From Bacteroidales bacterium UBA4345 (GTDB lineage Bacteria; Bacteroidota; Bacteroidia; Bacteroidales; Paludibacteraceae): DNA of 42,621 bases. The translations under genes were made by a program, and so were the position numbers. The stretch covers positions 1-42,621 of the forward strand of contig DGTD01000050.1 in assembly GCA_002396385.1 (NCBI GenBank). The letters run 5' to 3'. The notes under the pieces were generated by a model, which saw only the letters and a program-made list of their open reading frames with translations, was not told where the DNA came from and made no database searches. Positions 24,093 through 33,534 of this stretch are shown here, piece by piece (position 1 is the stretch's first letter; each line of letters starts with the position of its first letter).

Positions 24093-27000
24093 TCATCTCG
24101 TAACGATGGCCTTTCCCCCGTTTACGATGTAGACACCTGCAGGTAGCATTTTTGTCAGTTTCATTCCTGCCTGCATGTAGAACATGTCTAGTTGGTGCCC
24201 GGTTATGTCGTAGATGGCCACCCAGCAACCTTTATCGCCTGTCTCGATTGTTATGTTGTTAGGTCCTCCCCAAACATTCAGTGCCGGTTGGTGTCCTTCA
24301 AGAACTTGTTCTCCGGTGTAGTCAATTCCAGCCAGATCCATCAGTTCGTGCCTTGTAAGAATAATCCACCGTTGCTTGGTGGCAGAGTTCTGGTGGTCGA
24401 ATCTTGTTGCCGTGGTATTGCCACCATTACTGTTGACCAGAGTCAGAGGTTGGTTGGTGCCGTTGTTGAAAACCAACCAGTACGACTTCAGGTTAAATTT
24501 ACCGAATGTTGTTTTTTCTCGCGATCCCAGCAACTGTATGCCAAAGTTTTCGCTTGAACTAAGGGTGGCCTGTGAACCGTTGTTCGCCAACGACTTGCCG
24601 GTTGCGTTATTTACCAGTTCGTAGAGTTGGGTTTGGGGGTTGAAGTGCATCTTCCAGGTAAACGACGGGTCGTTCAAAGCGGAGGCCAGCCCGTTGTTTT
24701 TAACCACCACATTCCCGTTCCCGTCGTCTGCCAGCATTGGTGTCTGGCTGCCTAGCGAACCGCCTTCCGGAACAAGGTAGTAGGTGTTGTCGTCTTCTTG
24801 GGTATAGGTGTAGGCAGGTGTGGCGAAAGATCCATATACCGGAGGCAGAAAGTCTTCGCCCAAAGCTTGCACAATTAGGGCATTGGCATAGTAGAGGATG
24901 CGTGTGCCATCGTCTTCGTGCGCCCCGTTCACACCATAGGGCCAGAAGTGTGTGTCGTCGCCCTTCAGGTGCGCATTCTCGTTGTTTTCCAAAAAGCAGA
25001 GTACTTGGTCGGTGCGCTCACCCAGCCAAATGCCGGTTGAGGTGCTTTGGCGGTAGGTGCTCGAGTTGTACCAGTGGTCTGTGGTACCTACACCAACGGC
25101 GTGTGCCATTTCGTGTTGTATGGTTCCTGTGCGTTGGTAGCTGCTGTTAGGCCCTACACGCATCGAACCACCGTAGCTGCAGTCGGCTGTAGGAGTGTTG
25201 GCTCCGTACGAGACAGAAAGTTGCATACCCTTTATGCTGGTAAGGTTGTTCCATATGTCGACCGCATCGGCAACGGCTGCGTTTATGCGGTCGTTTTCCT
25301 CATCCGATCCACCATTGTTGTATTTCCAGGTAATGACTCCCATTGGCAGTGTGCATATTTTCACACAGTTGCCATAGCCCACCGCATAGTTGTTGCTGAT
25401 GGCGTAAGGGCGGACGTAGTAAAAAGTAGACGGTTGCAGTCCTTCTATCACGTATATATCTCCATTGTTACTGTACGACAGGGTACTACGCTGGTCGGTT
25501 ACCGTGGGGTTGTAGTGGGTGGCCCAGCAGAACCCTTTCTCCATAAGGTTGTTTCCGCCAAACGAGGCGCGTCCGAAGGCCATTGTGGCACCACGTAGGA
25601 CACGTGCGTCTGTGCCGACGGAAGGAGCCGGGCCGGTGGCATTGGCTATCTTTAAAGCGAGTACGGCTGCCTGCAGGGCCGAAACCGACTTGTCGATGTC
25701 GGCGGGGGCAAGGTTGTCGTCGTCCAAGTCTGCTTTGGCGTTGTAGAGGGCGGCCTCGAACTGCTCGTTGCCTTTCGGAAAGTTGCCTTTCAGTTTTTCT
25801 GTTTTTTCAATTTCAGTGGCAAGTTGGTCGTATTTCGAGGCCGACAAAGCGGCTTTCTGGATCGATTTCCTCAGGGTCCCGGCTATTATTGGAAGTGCAG
25901 CCGGGTCGGTCCCCTCAAGCCAGTCTTCTGCAGCCTTCACCGCTGTTTGCAGGCTGTTGCGGTCGTCTTTGTTAATACGTCCCTCCAACAACTGGTTGGC
26001 GGTAGCTATGCGGTCTGTTAGTTCGTTGGCATAGTCGCTGGTGGTTGCCGACCAGTATGTAAGTGCGAAATTGTCGAGTGCGACCCAGTTGCCCGATGCG
26101 TCGTAACCCACAATTCCAATGGTGAGCTGGTCTTCCATATGCACGAACTGCAGCGTGTAGGTTTTAGCTTCCGAAACGGCTATGCTGTCTCCGCCGGCCA
26201 CTATCCATACACCCGTCTGTCCTGTTTTCCCGTTTTGGGTGTTTTGTGCCGCCACACTCAGTCGGTATATGCCCTTAGGTAATTCGGGGCTGAGGGTTTG
26301 CAGTAGGCTGAACGTTCCCACCTGGTTCCCGTTAGAAACCCACTGTTCTACATAGGTGTTACCTTTCTTCTGGCTGAACGACGTGTTGGTCTGGCTCTTC
26401 AATCCGCTGGCCGACCAGCCTTTCAGGCCATCTTCAAAACTTGGATTGGTAATATAGCCCGTCATGTTAGCGGGGTTGGAGGCAGGGGTGTTCGCCCAGT
26501 TATACAGAGTTATCTGTTGTTTAAGGCTGTTGTTCAGCGTGTAGAGTTCGGAAAATGTTGCCGTAGGGTTATCAATGGCGTTTTGTGCGGTGTTTATGGC
26601 CTTTTTAAGCGCCTCCGATTCGTTACCGCTGCCATCGGCATATAGTTTGTTGGCTTGGTTGGCGGTTTGTTGTAAAACAGAGCGCTGGTTGTTGGTGAGT
26701 TTGTCGTTGTCGCCTGTAAGCACCAGTTTTACATAGTCGACCACTACTTTTGCCGAGTTGGCCGATCCGCCCGATGCACCCAGAAATCCGATTTGTATGT
26801 GTCCGTCGGTTTCTGATTGCAGGGAGAATGTCACCTCATCGGCAGTCCAGCTGTTAAGGGGGAAAGAGCCGGTCGACGACATGGCAGCTTGTCCGCCAGT
26901 TGGAATCCAACCTAAAAGACTGCCGCCATTGGCCGAGTTGCTGCCGTTGTAGAATGCCGCCTGCAGTTTGTAGGTGCCAGCTGGTAGTTGAACGTCTTGG

Positions 27001-27344
27001 AAGTATTTCAGCGGCTGGTCCCAACCGGTACTTAAGGCAAGGCATCCGCCCGTCGAGCCGTTGTAACCCGTCGCCGGCACCTTACCGTTTGTGTTAAAGG
27101 TTTTTGGGGTGCCTAGTTCATAAACGCCTGTCACTGTGTAATCGACGCCAATGTCGGTCGTCCAGCCATAAATGGGAAGTATTTCCTGGCTGACGTTTCC
27201 GTAGTCGTTTTTTGTATAGTTGAAGTAGTCGGCATTGTCGAACCCTGCGTTCTCTAAGAACAAATTGGTTACGTCAATGTCGGCCCATAGTGGGGTGGTT
27301 GCTGAGAGCAGGGCTCCGACTATAGTAAGTAGATGTCTCCTCAT
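24093..27344 (-). CDS. Large secreted metalloprotease-like protein with type IX sorting domain
   Basis: 1083 residues. Signal peptide about 1-21. Two carbohydrate-binding-like beta-sandwich regions (about 25-210 and 295-430) are each followed by helical linkers (215-285 and 440-565). A fibronectin-III-like segment (575-667, ending VRPYAISNNYAVGYGN) comes next. A zinc metalloprotease-like domain follows with HEMAH at 744-748 in IQHEMAHAVGVGTTDHW. The order HExxHxxG is metzincin-like, but the expected third ligand three residues after the glycine is Thr754, with Asp756/His757 displaced. Residues about 850-1000 look like a beta-trefoil or lectin-like module. The last 80 residues (CWVAIYDITGH, then LPAGVYIVNGGKAIVTR) are a type IX secretion C-terminal domain, implying export through that system and surface attachment or release. 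Confidence 0.8.
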   Translation of the reverse strand: MRRHLLTIVGALLSATTPLWADIDVTNLFLENAGFDNADYFNYTKNDYGNVSQEILPIYGWTTDIGVDYTVTGVYELGTPKTFNTNGKVPATGYNGSTGGCLALSTGWDQPLKYFQDVQLPAGTYKLQAAFYNGSNSANGGSLLGWIPTGGQAAMSSTGSFPLNSWTADEVTFSLQSETDGHIQIGFLGASGGSANSAKVVVDYVKLVLTGDNDKLTNNQRSVLQQTANQANKLYADGSGNESEALKKAINTAQNAIDNPTATFSELYTLNNSLKQQITLYNWANTPASNPANMTGYITNPSFEDGLKGWSASGLKSQTNTSFSQKKGNTYVEQWVSNGNQVGTFSLLQTLSPELPKGIYRLSVAAQNTQNGKTGQTGVWIVAGGDSIAVSEAKTYTLQFVHMEDQLTIGIVGYDASGNWVALDNFALTYWSATTSDYANELTDRIATANQLLEGRINKDDRNSLQTAVKAAEDWLEGTDPAALPIIAGTLRKSIQKAALSASKYDQLATEIEKTEKLKGNFPKGNEQFEAALYNAKADLDDDNLAPADIDKSVSALQAAVLALKIANATGPAPSVGTDARVLRGATMAFGRASFGGNNLMEKGFCWATHYNPTVTDQRSTLSYSNNGDIYVIEGLQPSTFYYVRPYAISNNYAVGYGNCVKICTLPMGVITWKYNNGGSDEENDRINAAVADAVDIWNNLTSIKGMQLSVSYGANTPTADCSYGGSMRVGPNSSYQRTGTIQHEMAHAVGVGTTDHWYNSSTYRQSTSTGIWLGERTDQVLCFLENNENAHLKGDDTHFWPYGVNGAHEDDGTRILYYANALIVQALGEDFLPPVYGSFATPAYTYTQEDDNTYYLVPEGGSLGSQTPMLADDGNGNVVVKNNGLASALNDPSFTWKMHFNPQTQLYELVNNATGKSLANNGSQATLSSSENFGIQLLGSREKTTFGKFNLKSYWLVFNNGTNQPLTLVNSNGGNTTATRFDHQNSATKQRWIILTRHELMDLAGIDYTGEQVLEGHQPALNVWGGPNNITIETGDKGCWVAIYDITGHQLDMFYMQAGMKLTKMLPAGVYIVNGGKAIVTR

Positions 27345-27468
27345 ATTGCTAATTCAAACACTTTCAGTCTGTAAAACAGGCTGGATACAACATAATCAGT
27401 GTATAAAATTAACAATTATTCTTTATAGTCAGACGAATACGGTCTATAATTGTTAGTTTACCGGTAAA

Positions 27469-28923
27469 TTACCTTTTCCAGAACGTTGGTGTGAACAGGA
27501 ATAAAACAGTAAACAATTCCAAGCGGCCTAAAAGCATCAGGAAGCTGAATATCCATTTAGCCACTATCGGCAGGTCGTAGAAGTTGCCGGTGTCGTAGCT
27601 GCCAAAGCCTAAACCGATATTGGCTATGCCCGATATCGAAACGCCGACCGCATCGATGGGTCTCACACCTATAAACATTAGTAGAATGGTGGCAAGTACG
27701 GCAATACTCATAAACAGGAAGATGAAGGCGACCACGCTGTTTATGGTGTCGGTGGTTATCACCTTGTTGTTCAGTTTTAGTGGAATAATAGCGCGTGGAT
27801 GCAGCAACCGTTTGAATTCAAGATAGCTGTTCTTTACTATCAGTAAGATGCGGACTATCTTGATGCCGCCGGTTGTAGAACCCGAACTGCCGCCTATGCA
27901 CATGGCTACCAACAAAAGAATCCACAGGGCCGGTGTCCAGTTCATAAAGTTGTCGATGGAATGTCCTGTCCCGGTGATGCACGACATGCTCATGAAGGTG
28001 GACTTACGTATGGTTTCCTCTATGGTCGGGCACGGGTTGTTTATGAGGTTGGTGACCGAGCAGGTTAGTGCCAATGCGAAAAAGATGATTGACATGTTCC
28101 GGAACTCCTCGTCGCGCAAGGCCTGGTGGAACTTGCCGGGTTTGAAAAAAAGCGATACCGCAAAGTTGCAGGAGCTGACAAACATGCCGCCTACGGCTGC
28201 CCAATGGATGAAAGGCGAACTCCAGTAAGACAGACTGTTGTTCTTGGTGGAGAATCCGCCAGTGCTGACTGTCGTAAACATGTGGCAGAAATTGTCGAAG
28301 GTGTCCATCCCTCCTAAAAAGAAGAAGACGAAGGTGACTGCCGATACCACTATGTAGTGACCCCATAGCATTGCCGCTGTTTGGCGGACGCGCGGACTCA
28401 TCTTTGTTTTAACCGGACCTGTTGCCTCGGCAACATAGATGAACATGCCGCCAAATCCCAATACTAACGAGAGTACGATGATTCCCATGCCGCCCAGCCA
28501 TTGTGTGAAGCACCGCCAGACGTTCACACTGTGGGGGAGCGATTCAACATCGCGCATAACGCTCGCTCCGGTGGTCGTGAAACCCGACATCGACTCGAAA
28601 AAAGCGTCGGTGAAGTTGTTGGCTGCACCGCTCAGCATAAATGCTATGGCTGAGAAGAACGAGAACCACACCCATATCGATGCCACTATAAGGTAGCCTT
28701 CGCGCTTGCCCCACTCTCCATGCTGTTTGCGGAACGGAAGGGCGAAAAGCAAGCCTACTCCTGCTGTAATCACTATACTGTCAATCCAGTCAATAACCTG
28801 TTTCTCGCCATAGCCTATGGCCACAAACAATGGTATCAGCATGCATGCCGCCTCCAATAGCAGCAGCGAACCGAATGCGTAACTTAACAGCCTTATGTTG
28901 AGTAGGGGTCTTTTCCGTTCCAT
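27469..28923 (-). CDS. trkH: TrkH-type potassium uptake membrane subunit
   Basis: 484 residues, about ten membrane segments. Four pore-loop regions of the TrkH/KtrB superfamily are visible: SGFTTTGASVM, TVSTGGFSTKN, ITGTGHSIDN and ISGIANIGLGFG. The pattern GGSSGSTTGGIKIVRIL before the last segments is characteristic of TrkH. It conducts K+ across the inner membrane and is gated by the nucleotide-binding TrkA ring. It begins 17 bases after the stop of the trkA gene, so both are co-transcribed. Confidence 0.95.
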   Translation of the reverse strand: MERKRPLLNIRLLSYAFGSLLLLEAACMLIPLFVAIGYGEKQVIDWIDSIVITAGVGLLFALPFRKQHGEWGKREGYLIVASIWVWFSFFSAIAFMLSGAANNFTDAFFESMSGFTTTGASVMRDVESLPHSVNVWRCFTQWLGGMGIIVLSLVLGFGGMFIYVAEATGPVKTKMSPRVRQTAAMLWGHYIVVSAVTFVFFFLGGMDTFDNFCHMFTTVSTGGFSTKNNSLSYWSSPFIHWAAVGGMFVSSCNFAVSLFFKPGKFHQALRDEEFRNMSIIFFALALTCSVTNLINNPCPTIEETIRKSTFMSMSCITGTGHSIDNFMNWTPALWILLLVAMCIGGSSGSTTGGIKIVRILLIVKNSYLEFKRLLHPRAIIPLKLNNKVITTDTINSVVAFIFLFMSIAVLATILLMFIGVRPIDAVGVSISGIANIGLGFGSYDTGNFYDLPIVAKWIFSFLMLLGRLELFTVLFLFTPTFWKR

Positions 28924-28940
28924 TTGTTTGTCGTTCCCAA

Positions 28941-30287
28941 TTAACTTTGTTGTCGGAAATGGGTCGATATTTCCTTTATACTTGCCGACCTGCAGAATAC
29001 CACTACACGGTCGTTGGGTTCTATTAGTGTGTTACCGTTGGCAATGAAGCCTTTGCCGTCGGGTTTGATAACGCCGCCTATGAAAATGTCGCGCGGCAGT
29101 TGCAGTCTGCTGATTGGGGCCGAGGTGACTTTTGTGTCGGGTTTGGCTATCAGTTCCAGTACTTCCACGTCAACGTGTGTCAGGCATTTCACACGGTTTA
29201 CACTCACGTTGTTGTCGAGGGTGTATTGGTATATGTAGCTGGCGGCAATCAGTTTCTTGTTGACGATGTAGCCAATGTCGAGTTGCTCGGCCAGTGGTAT
29301 GTACGACATGTTTTCCACTTCGGCAATGGTTTTCTTTATACCGTGGCGTTTGGCCTCGAGGCATGCCAGAATGTTGCTTTCCGTTTTCGACGAAAGGGCT
29401 ACAAAGGCATCCATATCTTCAATGTCCTCTTCAACCAGCATGTTGGGGTCCGAGGCGTCGCTGTTCACAATCATGCGGTTGGTCATGCGGCACAGCCTGT
29501 CGGCCAGCACTTTGTCTTTTTCCAGAATCTTTGCCGAAACGTTGCTGGGCAGCATGTTGCAGGTCTGTTCCGTTATTTTGCTGGCTCCCATAATAATGAG
29601 GTCGCGCACCTTGATGTCTTCCTTGCCCGCCACTTCGCGCACTTGTTCCACATAGTCGCTGGTGGTGATGAAGTAGACGATGTCACCTTCCTGCACTTGG
29701 TCGGAACCGCGGGGTATGATGGTTTGCGCCACACGGCGTATGGCCACAATTCGGTAGTGGTCGCTGTCGGTCAGGTCTTGCAGGCGCTTGTTCAAGATGG
29801 GGGCACCGATGCGCACCTTCATGCCGATAAGGATAAGGGCACCATCGCCAAACTCCAGCCATTGGCGTACCCAGCTTCTCTTAAGGGAGGTGAGGATCTC
29901 TTCGGCGGCCAGCTTTTCGGGGTAGATAAAGGCGTCGATACCCATCTTCGAGAAGAACTTCCTACAGTTTTCTTCCAGGTATTCGCCGTTGTCGACACGT
30001 GCCACCCTTTTCTTGGCTCCAAGGTTCGAGGCCAGCAGGCAGGCTGTAATGTTCTGGCTCTCGTGTGGCGTTACGGCAATAAAGAGGTCGGCTTCTTCGG
30101 CTCCGGCATCTTTCAGGTTTTTGATAGATGTGGGGGAACCTTCTATAGTCAGCAGGTCGTTGTCGGTTTCCATCTTGTGAAGGTGGTCGCCGTCTTCGTC
30201 AATCACGACAATCGAATGGTCGAGTTTTGCCAACATTTCGGCAAGGTGGGTGCCAACTTCTCCTGCGCCTGCTATAATTATCCTCAT
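28941..30287 (-). CDS. trkA: TrkA potassium-uptake regulatory protein
   Basis: 448 residues starting at 30287 (MRIIIAGAGEVGTHLAEML). An upstream in-frame start (30341) would add 18 residues before the nucleotide-binding motif and overlap the caspase gene. Two tandem RCK modules are seen: a first Rossmann motif GAGEVG (about 6-11) and a second half beginning LIIMGASKITEQT, each followed by a TrkA-C-like segment. It binds NAD(H)/ATP and gates TrkH from the cytoplasm. It lies 10 bases downstream of the caspase gene. Confidence 0.95.
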   Translation of the reverse strand: MRIIIAGAGEVGTHLAEMLAKLDHSIVVIDEDGDHLHKMETDNDLLTIEGSPTSIKNLKDAGAEEADLFIAVTPHESQNITACLLASNLGAKKRVARVDNGEYLEENCRKFFSKMGIDAFIYPEKLAAEEILTSLKRSWVRQWLEFGDGALILIGMKVRIGAPILNKRLQDLTDSDHYRIVAIRRVAQTIIPRGSDQVQEGDIVYFITTSDYVEQVREVAGKEDIKVRDLIIMGASKITEQTCNMLPSNVSAKILEKDKVLADRLCRMTNRMIVNSDASDPNMLVEEDIEDMDAFVALSSKTESNILACLEAKRHGIKKTIAEVENMSYIPLAEQLDIGYIVNKKLIAASYIYQYTLDNNVSVNRVKCLTHVDVEVLELIAKPDTKVTSAPISRLQLPRDIFIGGVIKPDGKGFIANGNTLIEPNDRVVVFCRSASIKEISTHFRQQS

Positions 30288-30297
30288 TCTATACTGC

Positions 30298-32262
30298 TTA
30301 TTTAATGTTGAACAAGACAAAGTTTCCCTGCTTGTTCTCAAAGATCGGCATCTGCGTGCCGTTAGTCGCTTTTCGAACAGTGTCGCGTATATAGCGTTCC
30401 AGGTTGTCGAGTGTGATGGCTCCGCTTTCGTCGGCCGCTTTCCCTTTCAAGCCTTCGAGCAGCGCTTTGGTGAAAATACCGTTCTCCCATTTCTCGCTCT
30501 CGTTACTCTTCTGGCTTTCGGTACTGCTGTAGAAACCGATAATGCCGGGCTCGCTCAACGCGTAGTTTTCGGCTATTGACTTCTGTCCGTACAGGGCACC
30601 GCTGTGGCAGGCGTCCATAAATACCAGGATGCGGCATTTCTTGTCTTTCAGGCGACGGGTCGCGCGCTTAATGTCGTCGAAGTTGACCGCTGTCGAGAAA
30701 AGGTCGTTACTGTCGGTATTGACCGAGAGGAAGTAGGTGTCGTCGCCCTCTTTTGCTCCGTGTCCCGAGAAGAAGAGCATGATTACGTCGCCCTGGTTCA
30801 CCTTGTTCACCAACTGGCTGAGGTTGCTCTTGATGTTACGGTCGGTCGCCTGTGCGTTGGTTATGAGGGTAGTAGTTGCCAGACGGTCGTATTGCTTGAG
30901 GTTAAGCCCCTTTATGGTGTTAACGAAGTCTTGTGCGTCTTTGGCTGCGTTCTGTAGTTTCAGGTCGGCCTGGTTGTAGTCGCTGACACCAACGGCCAGC
31001 AGGTGCAGTTGTGGTTTGCTCTCGCTGCCCACATAGCGGAGGGCGATAGAGGCAGGGTCGCTGTTCTGGCCCTTGCCGTCTTTGGCTATCAGCTGTATGC
31101 GGCTTACACCCTGCGAACTGCGGGGCAGGGTAACGGTAATCTGTTTGCCCGTGCGCTGTACGCCTTTGGTGCTGATCAGCTCACCGTTGACGTAAGCCAG
31201 AATTTTCGGTGTCGAGCCATCGAAGGTCTTTGCCTCGTAGGTGATGTTGACGTTAGGCTGTGTGTAGCCTTCGCCGTCTTTCGGAGAAAGAATGGCGATG
31301 GTTGGAGCCTTCACGCCCGCACCAGTGTTAGACGAGCCTCCGTCGGTAATACGGATGGTGGCTCCCTTTTTCAGCGAGTTCTTATGCTTGTTGTCGTCGT
31401 TGTTGGCCAGTTCGCTGGCTGGAAAATTCTTGTTGATTCCCGGTACTTTGTAGGCTGCGCTGCGGGCTTGCTCGGCCTTCTGGTAGGTTGGCTTCACCAC
31501 AAATACACCTTTGGCGTTCACGCTGCCCCAGCCGTTGTTGTACTTCACAACAGCAAACGGACGGTTGTCGGTGAAAGTGTAGCCCATGTCGACCGAGGTG
31601 AAGCGGGGGGTGATTACCCAGTTGCCCTTGTAGTTGGCAAAACCGAATTTTTTCAGTTCGGGGTCGTAGGCGGTATAGATGTTCCGGCCGGGTTCGGCAA
31701 ATTGTTCTGCTTCGGCCGCTGCTTTGCGTGCGTCCTCTTTGTTCAGCATATAGGGCTTGACAATCATAAAGCCTTTGCTGTCGATGGCTCCCCAAAATCC
31801 GCTCTTTTTTACAACAGCGTAGTTCTTTCCGGTACGGAAGCTGGTTGCGTTGTCAATTTCGTCGAATGTGGGCGGTATGAGGAACTGGCCGCTCGGATTG
31901 GTAAAGCCCCAAAGGCGTTTTTGTAGGTCGAACCCGTCGTAGAGACCTTCGGTAGTGCTCTTTTTCTGGATGGCCAGTCCGGCGTCCGACGCCATTTTGT
32001 TGGTACGCATCACGGGTTGGGTGATGAATTGTCCTTGTTCGTTGATGCAGCCCCACAGGTTGCCTACTTTTACCACCGCATGGTTGCGGTTGTTGGTAAA
32101 GGCGTATAGTTTGTCAACATCGTCGTATTTTGGTTGGATGGCCCAGTTGCCGTTCTTGTCGCGGAAACCCCATTTCCCGTTCCCGCCTTGGAATGCTCTT
32201 GGCTGGGCCCACAACAGGGTCGCACACAGTACCAGTAACCAGGTTGTAAATAGTCGTTTCAT
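30298..32262 (-). CDS. Exported WG-repeat caspase-family (C14) protein
   Basis: 654 residues. Signal peptide 1-19 (LLVLCATLLWAQ). Residues about 25-265 contain about five WG-type beta repeats (KWGFRDKNGNWAIQPKYDDV, LWGCINEQGQF, LWGFTNPSGQF, FWGAIDSKGF, NGWGSVNAKGVF). An Ig-like segment follows at about 320-410. Residues about 418-650 are a caspase/metacaspase domain with the catalytic dyad His501 (FFSGHG) and Cys552 (DACHSG). The signal peptide implies action in the periplasm or at the cell surface. It has its own promoter, but is in line with the CHASE2 and glycosyltransferase genes upstream and trkAH downstream. Substrate and activating signal are unknown. Confidence 0.9.
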   Translation of the reverse strand: MKRLFTTWLLVLCATLLWAQPRAFQGGNGKWGFRDKNGNWAIQPKYDDVDKLYAFTNNRNHAVVKVGNLWGCINEQGQFITQPVMRTNKMASDAGLAIQKKSTTEGLYDGFDLQKRLWGFTNPSGQFLIPPTFDEIDNATSFRTGKNYAVVKKSGFWGAIDSKGFMIVKPYMLNKEDARKAAAEAEQFAEPGRNIYTAYDPELKKFGFANYKGNWVITPRFTSVDMGYTFTDNRPFAVVKYNNGWGSVNAKGVFVVKPTYQKAEQARSAAYKVPGINKNFPASELANNDDNKHKNSLKKGATIRITDGGSSNTGAGVKAPTIAILSPKDGEGYTQPNVNITYEAKTFDGSTPKILAYVNGELISTKGVQRTGKQITVTLPRSSQGVSRIQLIAKDGKGQNSDPASIALRYVGSESKPQLHLLAVGVSDYNQADLKLQNAAKDAQDFVNTIKGLNLKQYDRLATTTLITNAQATDRNIKSNLSQLVNKVNQGDVIMLFFSGHGAKEGDDTYFLSVNTDSNDLFSTAVNFDDIKRATRRLKDKKCRILVFMDACHSGALYGQKSIAENYALSEPGIIGFYSSTESQKSNESEKWENGIFTKALLEGLKGKAADESGAITLDNLERYIRDTVRKATNGTQMPIFENKQGNFVLFNIK

Positions 32263-32288
32263 ATGCTTGGCAATTTAATCTTATTCTA

Positions 32289-32319
32289 CAAAATTACGGT
32301 ATATTGGGGTATTAATCAA
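32289..32319 (-). promoter_or_regulatory. Promoter of the caspase gene (and probably trkAH)
   Basis: TTG (32319-32317), 20-base spacer, TAATTTTG (32296-32289): an ideal -33/-7 pair. It begins 13 bases past the stop of the CHASE2 gene and leaves a leader of about 20 bases. Confidence 0.75.
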
Positions 32320-32331
32320 AAATAATGCCAA

Positions 32332-33534
32332 TTACCCGTTGCGTTGTCCGTTGCTGTCGACATAAACGCGCACGCCACCGTCGGGCAGGTGCGTTTTTTG
32401 CTGTATCCACTGGTAGGGCTTGGTGGTGCAGAGCCAGAACCAGATTTCTGCTGTGAATCCGGCCAAACCGACCCCTAACAGGGCGATGGTGATGTCGGGC
32501 TCGTATTGGAGCTCGATCATAACCAGTCCGTAAACCGACGAGATGACGAAAATGGTAAGTATCATCACCAGGTTGGTCAGAAATCCGCTCAGCTTGTCGC
32601 ATTCGACGAAGCAGACGCAGGCCACTATCGAGAAGATGTACGAGATAATCAGTCCCAGTATCCAACCGCCTGTTGTACCCATTTTGTCTATCATACGTCC
32701 CTTAGTCAGTGTGGTGATGGCATAGGCGTGTATCTTTGTACCTGGTATGCGCGATGCGCCGCCTATCGACGTTGGTATGTTGTGGAAGTCGCGCAGGTCT
32801 TCAAAGTCACCTATCAAAACCACTTTGCCCTCCACATCTTCGGGAAAGAGCTCGTCTTGCATTCCCAGTTGCAGGAATTCGACGGGAGTGTAGTTGATGC
32901 GTTCTTCGTTTTGTCCGCGTTCTTCCAGTTTGGCGAACACGTCGGGATAAGCGCGTTCGACAATACGGTCGACGAAACTCTGGCTTTTCACGTTGTTGAC
33001 ATCCAGTTCGCGCACGAAATTGCGGACTATGCCGTCTTCTATGTTGATGCAGGCCTCGTCGACGTTCCCCAGTTTGGTGTAGAACGAGTGTTCGACTGCC
33101 ACTTCTTCGCCGTGTTGTGTAATGCGTTTGGCGGTAACCAGTTGCGGACAGCGTGCTACCACATGCAGCAGGCTGTCGTCTACCTCTTTGCCGGTAGTCG
33201 AGTTCTCACCGAAAATGACATCCATTCCTACTACACGGGGTTTCAGGTCGGTTATCTGTTGCAGTTTGCCGGCAATTTCTGCCCTTGAGTTGCAACCGGC
33301 TATACTGAACAGCAGTATGTCGTCGTTTACCTCCAGTTCTTGCTCGGCTGCGTTGTCGCTACTGTGGCTGAGGTAGTGGTTGCAGAGGTCGTAAAGGTTG
33401 AAGCTGTCGAGCGCCTTATTGATGGGGCTGATGAACTCGCTGCTGCAGATGGCGTTAAAAAAAACGCTGCAAAGCAGGCTCAGCAACAGGGTGCCGAATC
33501 CGTGCCACAGATATTGCTTGGGTGTGAAAATCAT
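32332..33534 (-). CDS. CHASE2-domain membrane sensor protein
   Basis: 400 residues. One N-terminal membrane helix (about 10-28) is followed by an extracytoplasmic CHASE2 domain (about 60-285) with typical elements: VVGMDVIFGENS, the EGKVVLIGD motif and PGTKIHAYAITTL. Three C-terminal membrane helices (about 288-365) come next, and the protein ends in a short basic tail with no output domain. CHASE2 domains are usually sensory modules fused to kinases, cyclases or CHAT proteases; here the output partner may be supplied by the neighbouring caspase. Its ATG overlaps the stop of the glycosyltransferase gene by 4 bases. Confidence 0.85.
   Translation of the reverse strand: MIFTPKQYLWHGFGTLLLSLLCSVFFNAICSSEFISPINKALDSFNLYDLCNHYLSHSSDNAAEQELEVNDDILLFSIAGCNSRAEIAGKLQQITDLKPRVVGMDVIFGENSTTGKEVDDSLLHVVARCPQLVTAKRITQHGEEVAVEHSFYTKLGNVDEACINIEDGIVRNFVRELDVNNVKSQSFVDRIVERAYPDVFAKLEERGQNEERINYTPVEFLQLGMQDELFPEDVEGKVVLIGDFEDLRDFHNIPTSIGGASRIPGTKIHAYAITTLTKGRMIDKMGTTGGWILGLIISYIFSIVACVCFVECDKLSGFLTNLVMILTIFVISSVYGLVMIELQYEPDITIALLGVGLAGFTAEIWFWLCTTKPYQWIQQKTHLPDGGVRVYVDSNGQRNG

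Noticed and set aside
29100..30305. Long plus-strand open frame of 401 codons
   Set aside because: It mirrors trkA on the opposite strand and has Val/Phe/Gln-rich shadow composition.
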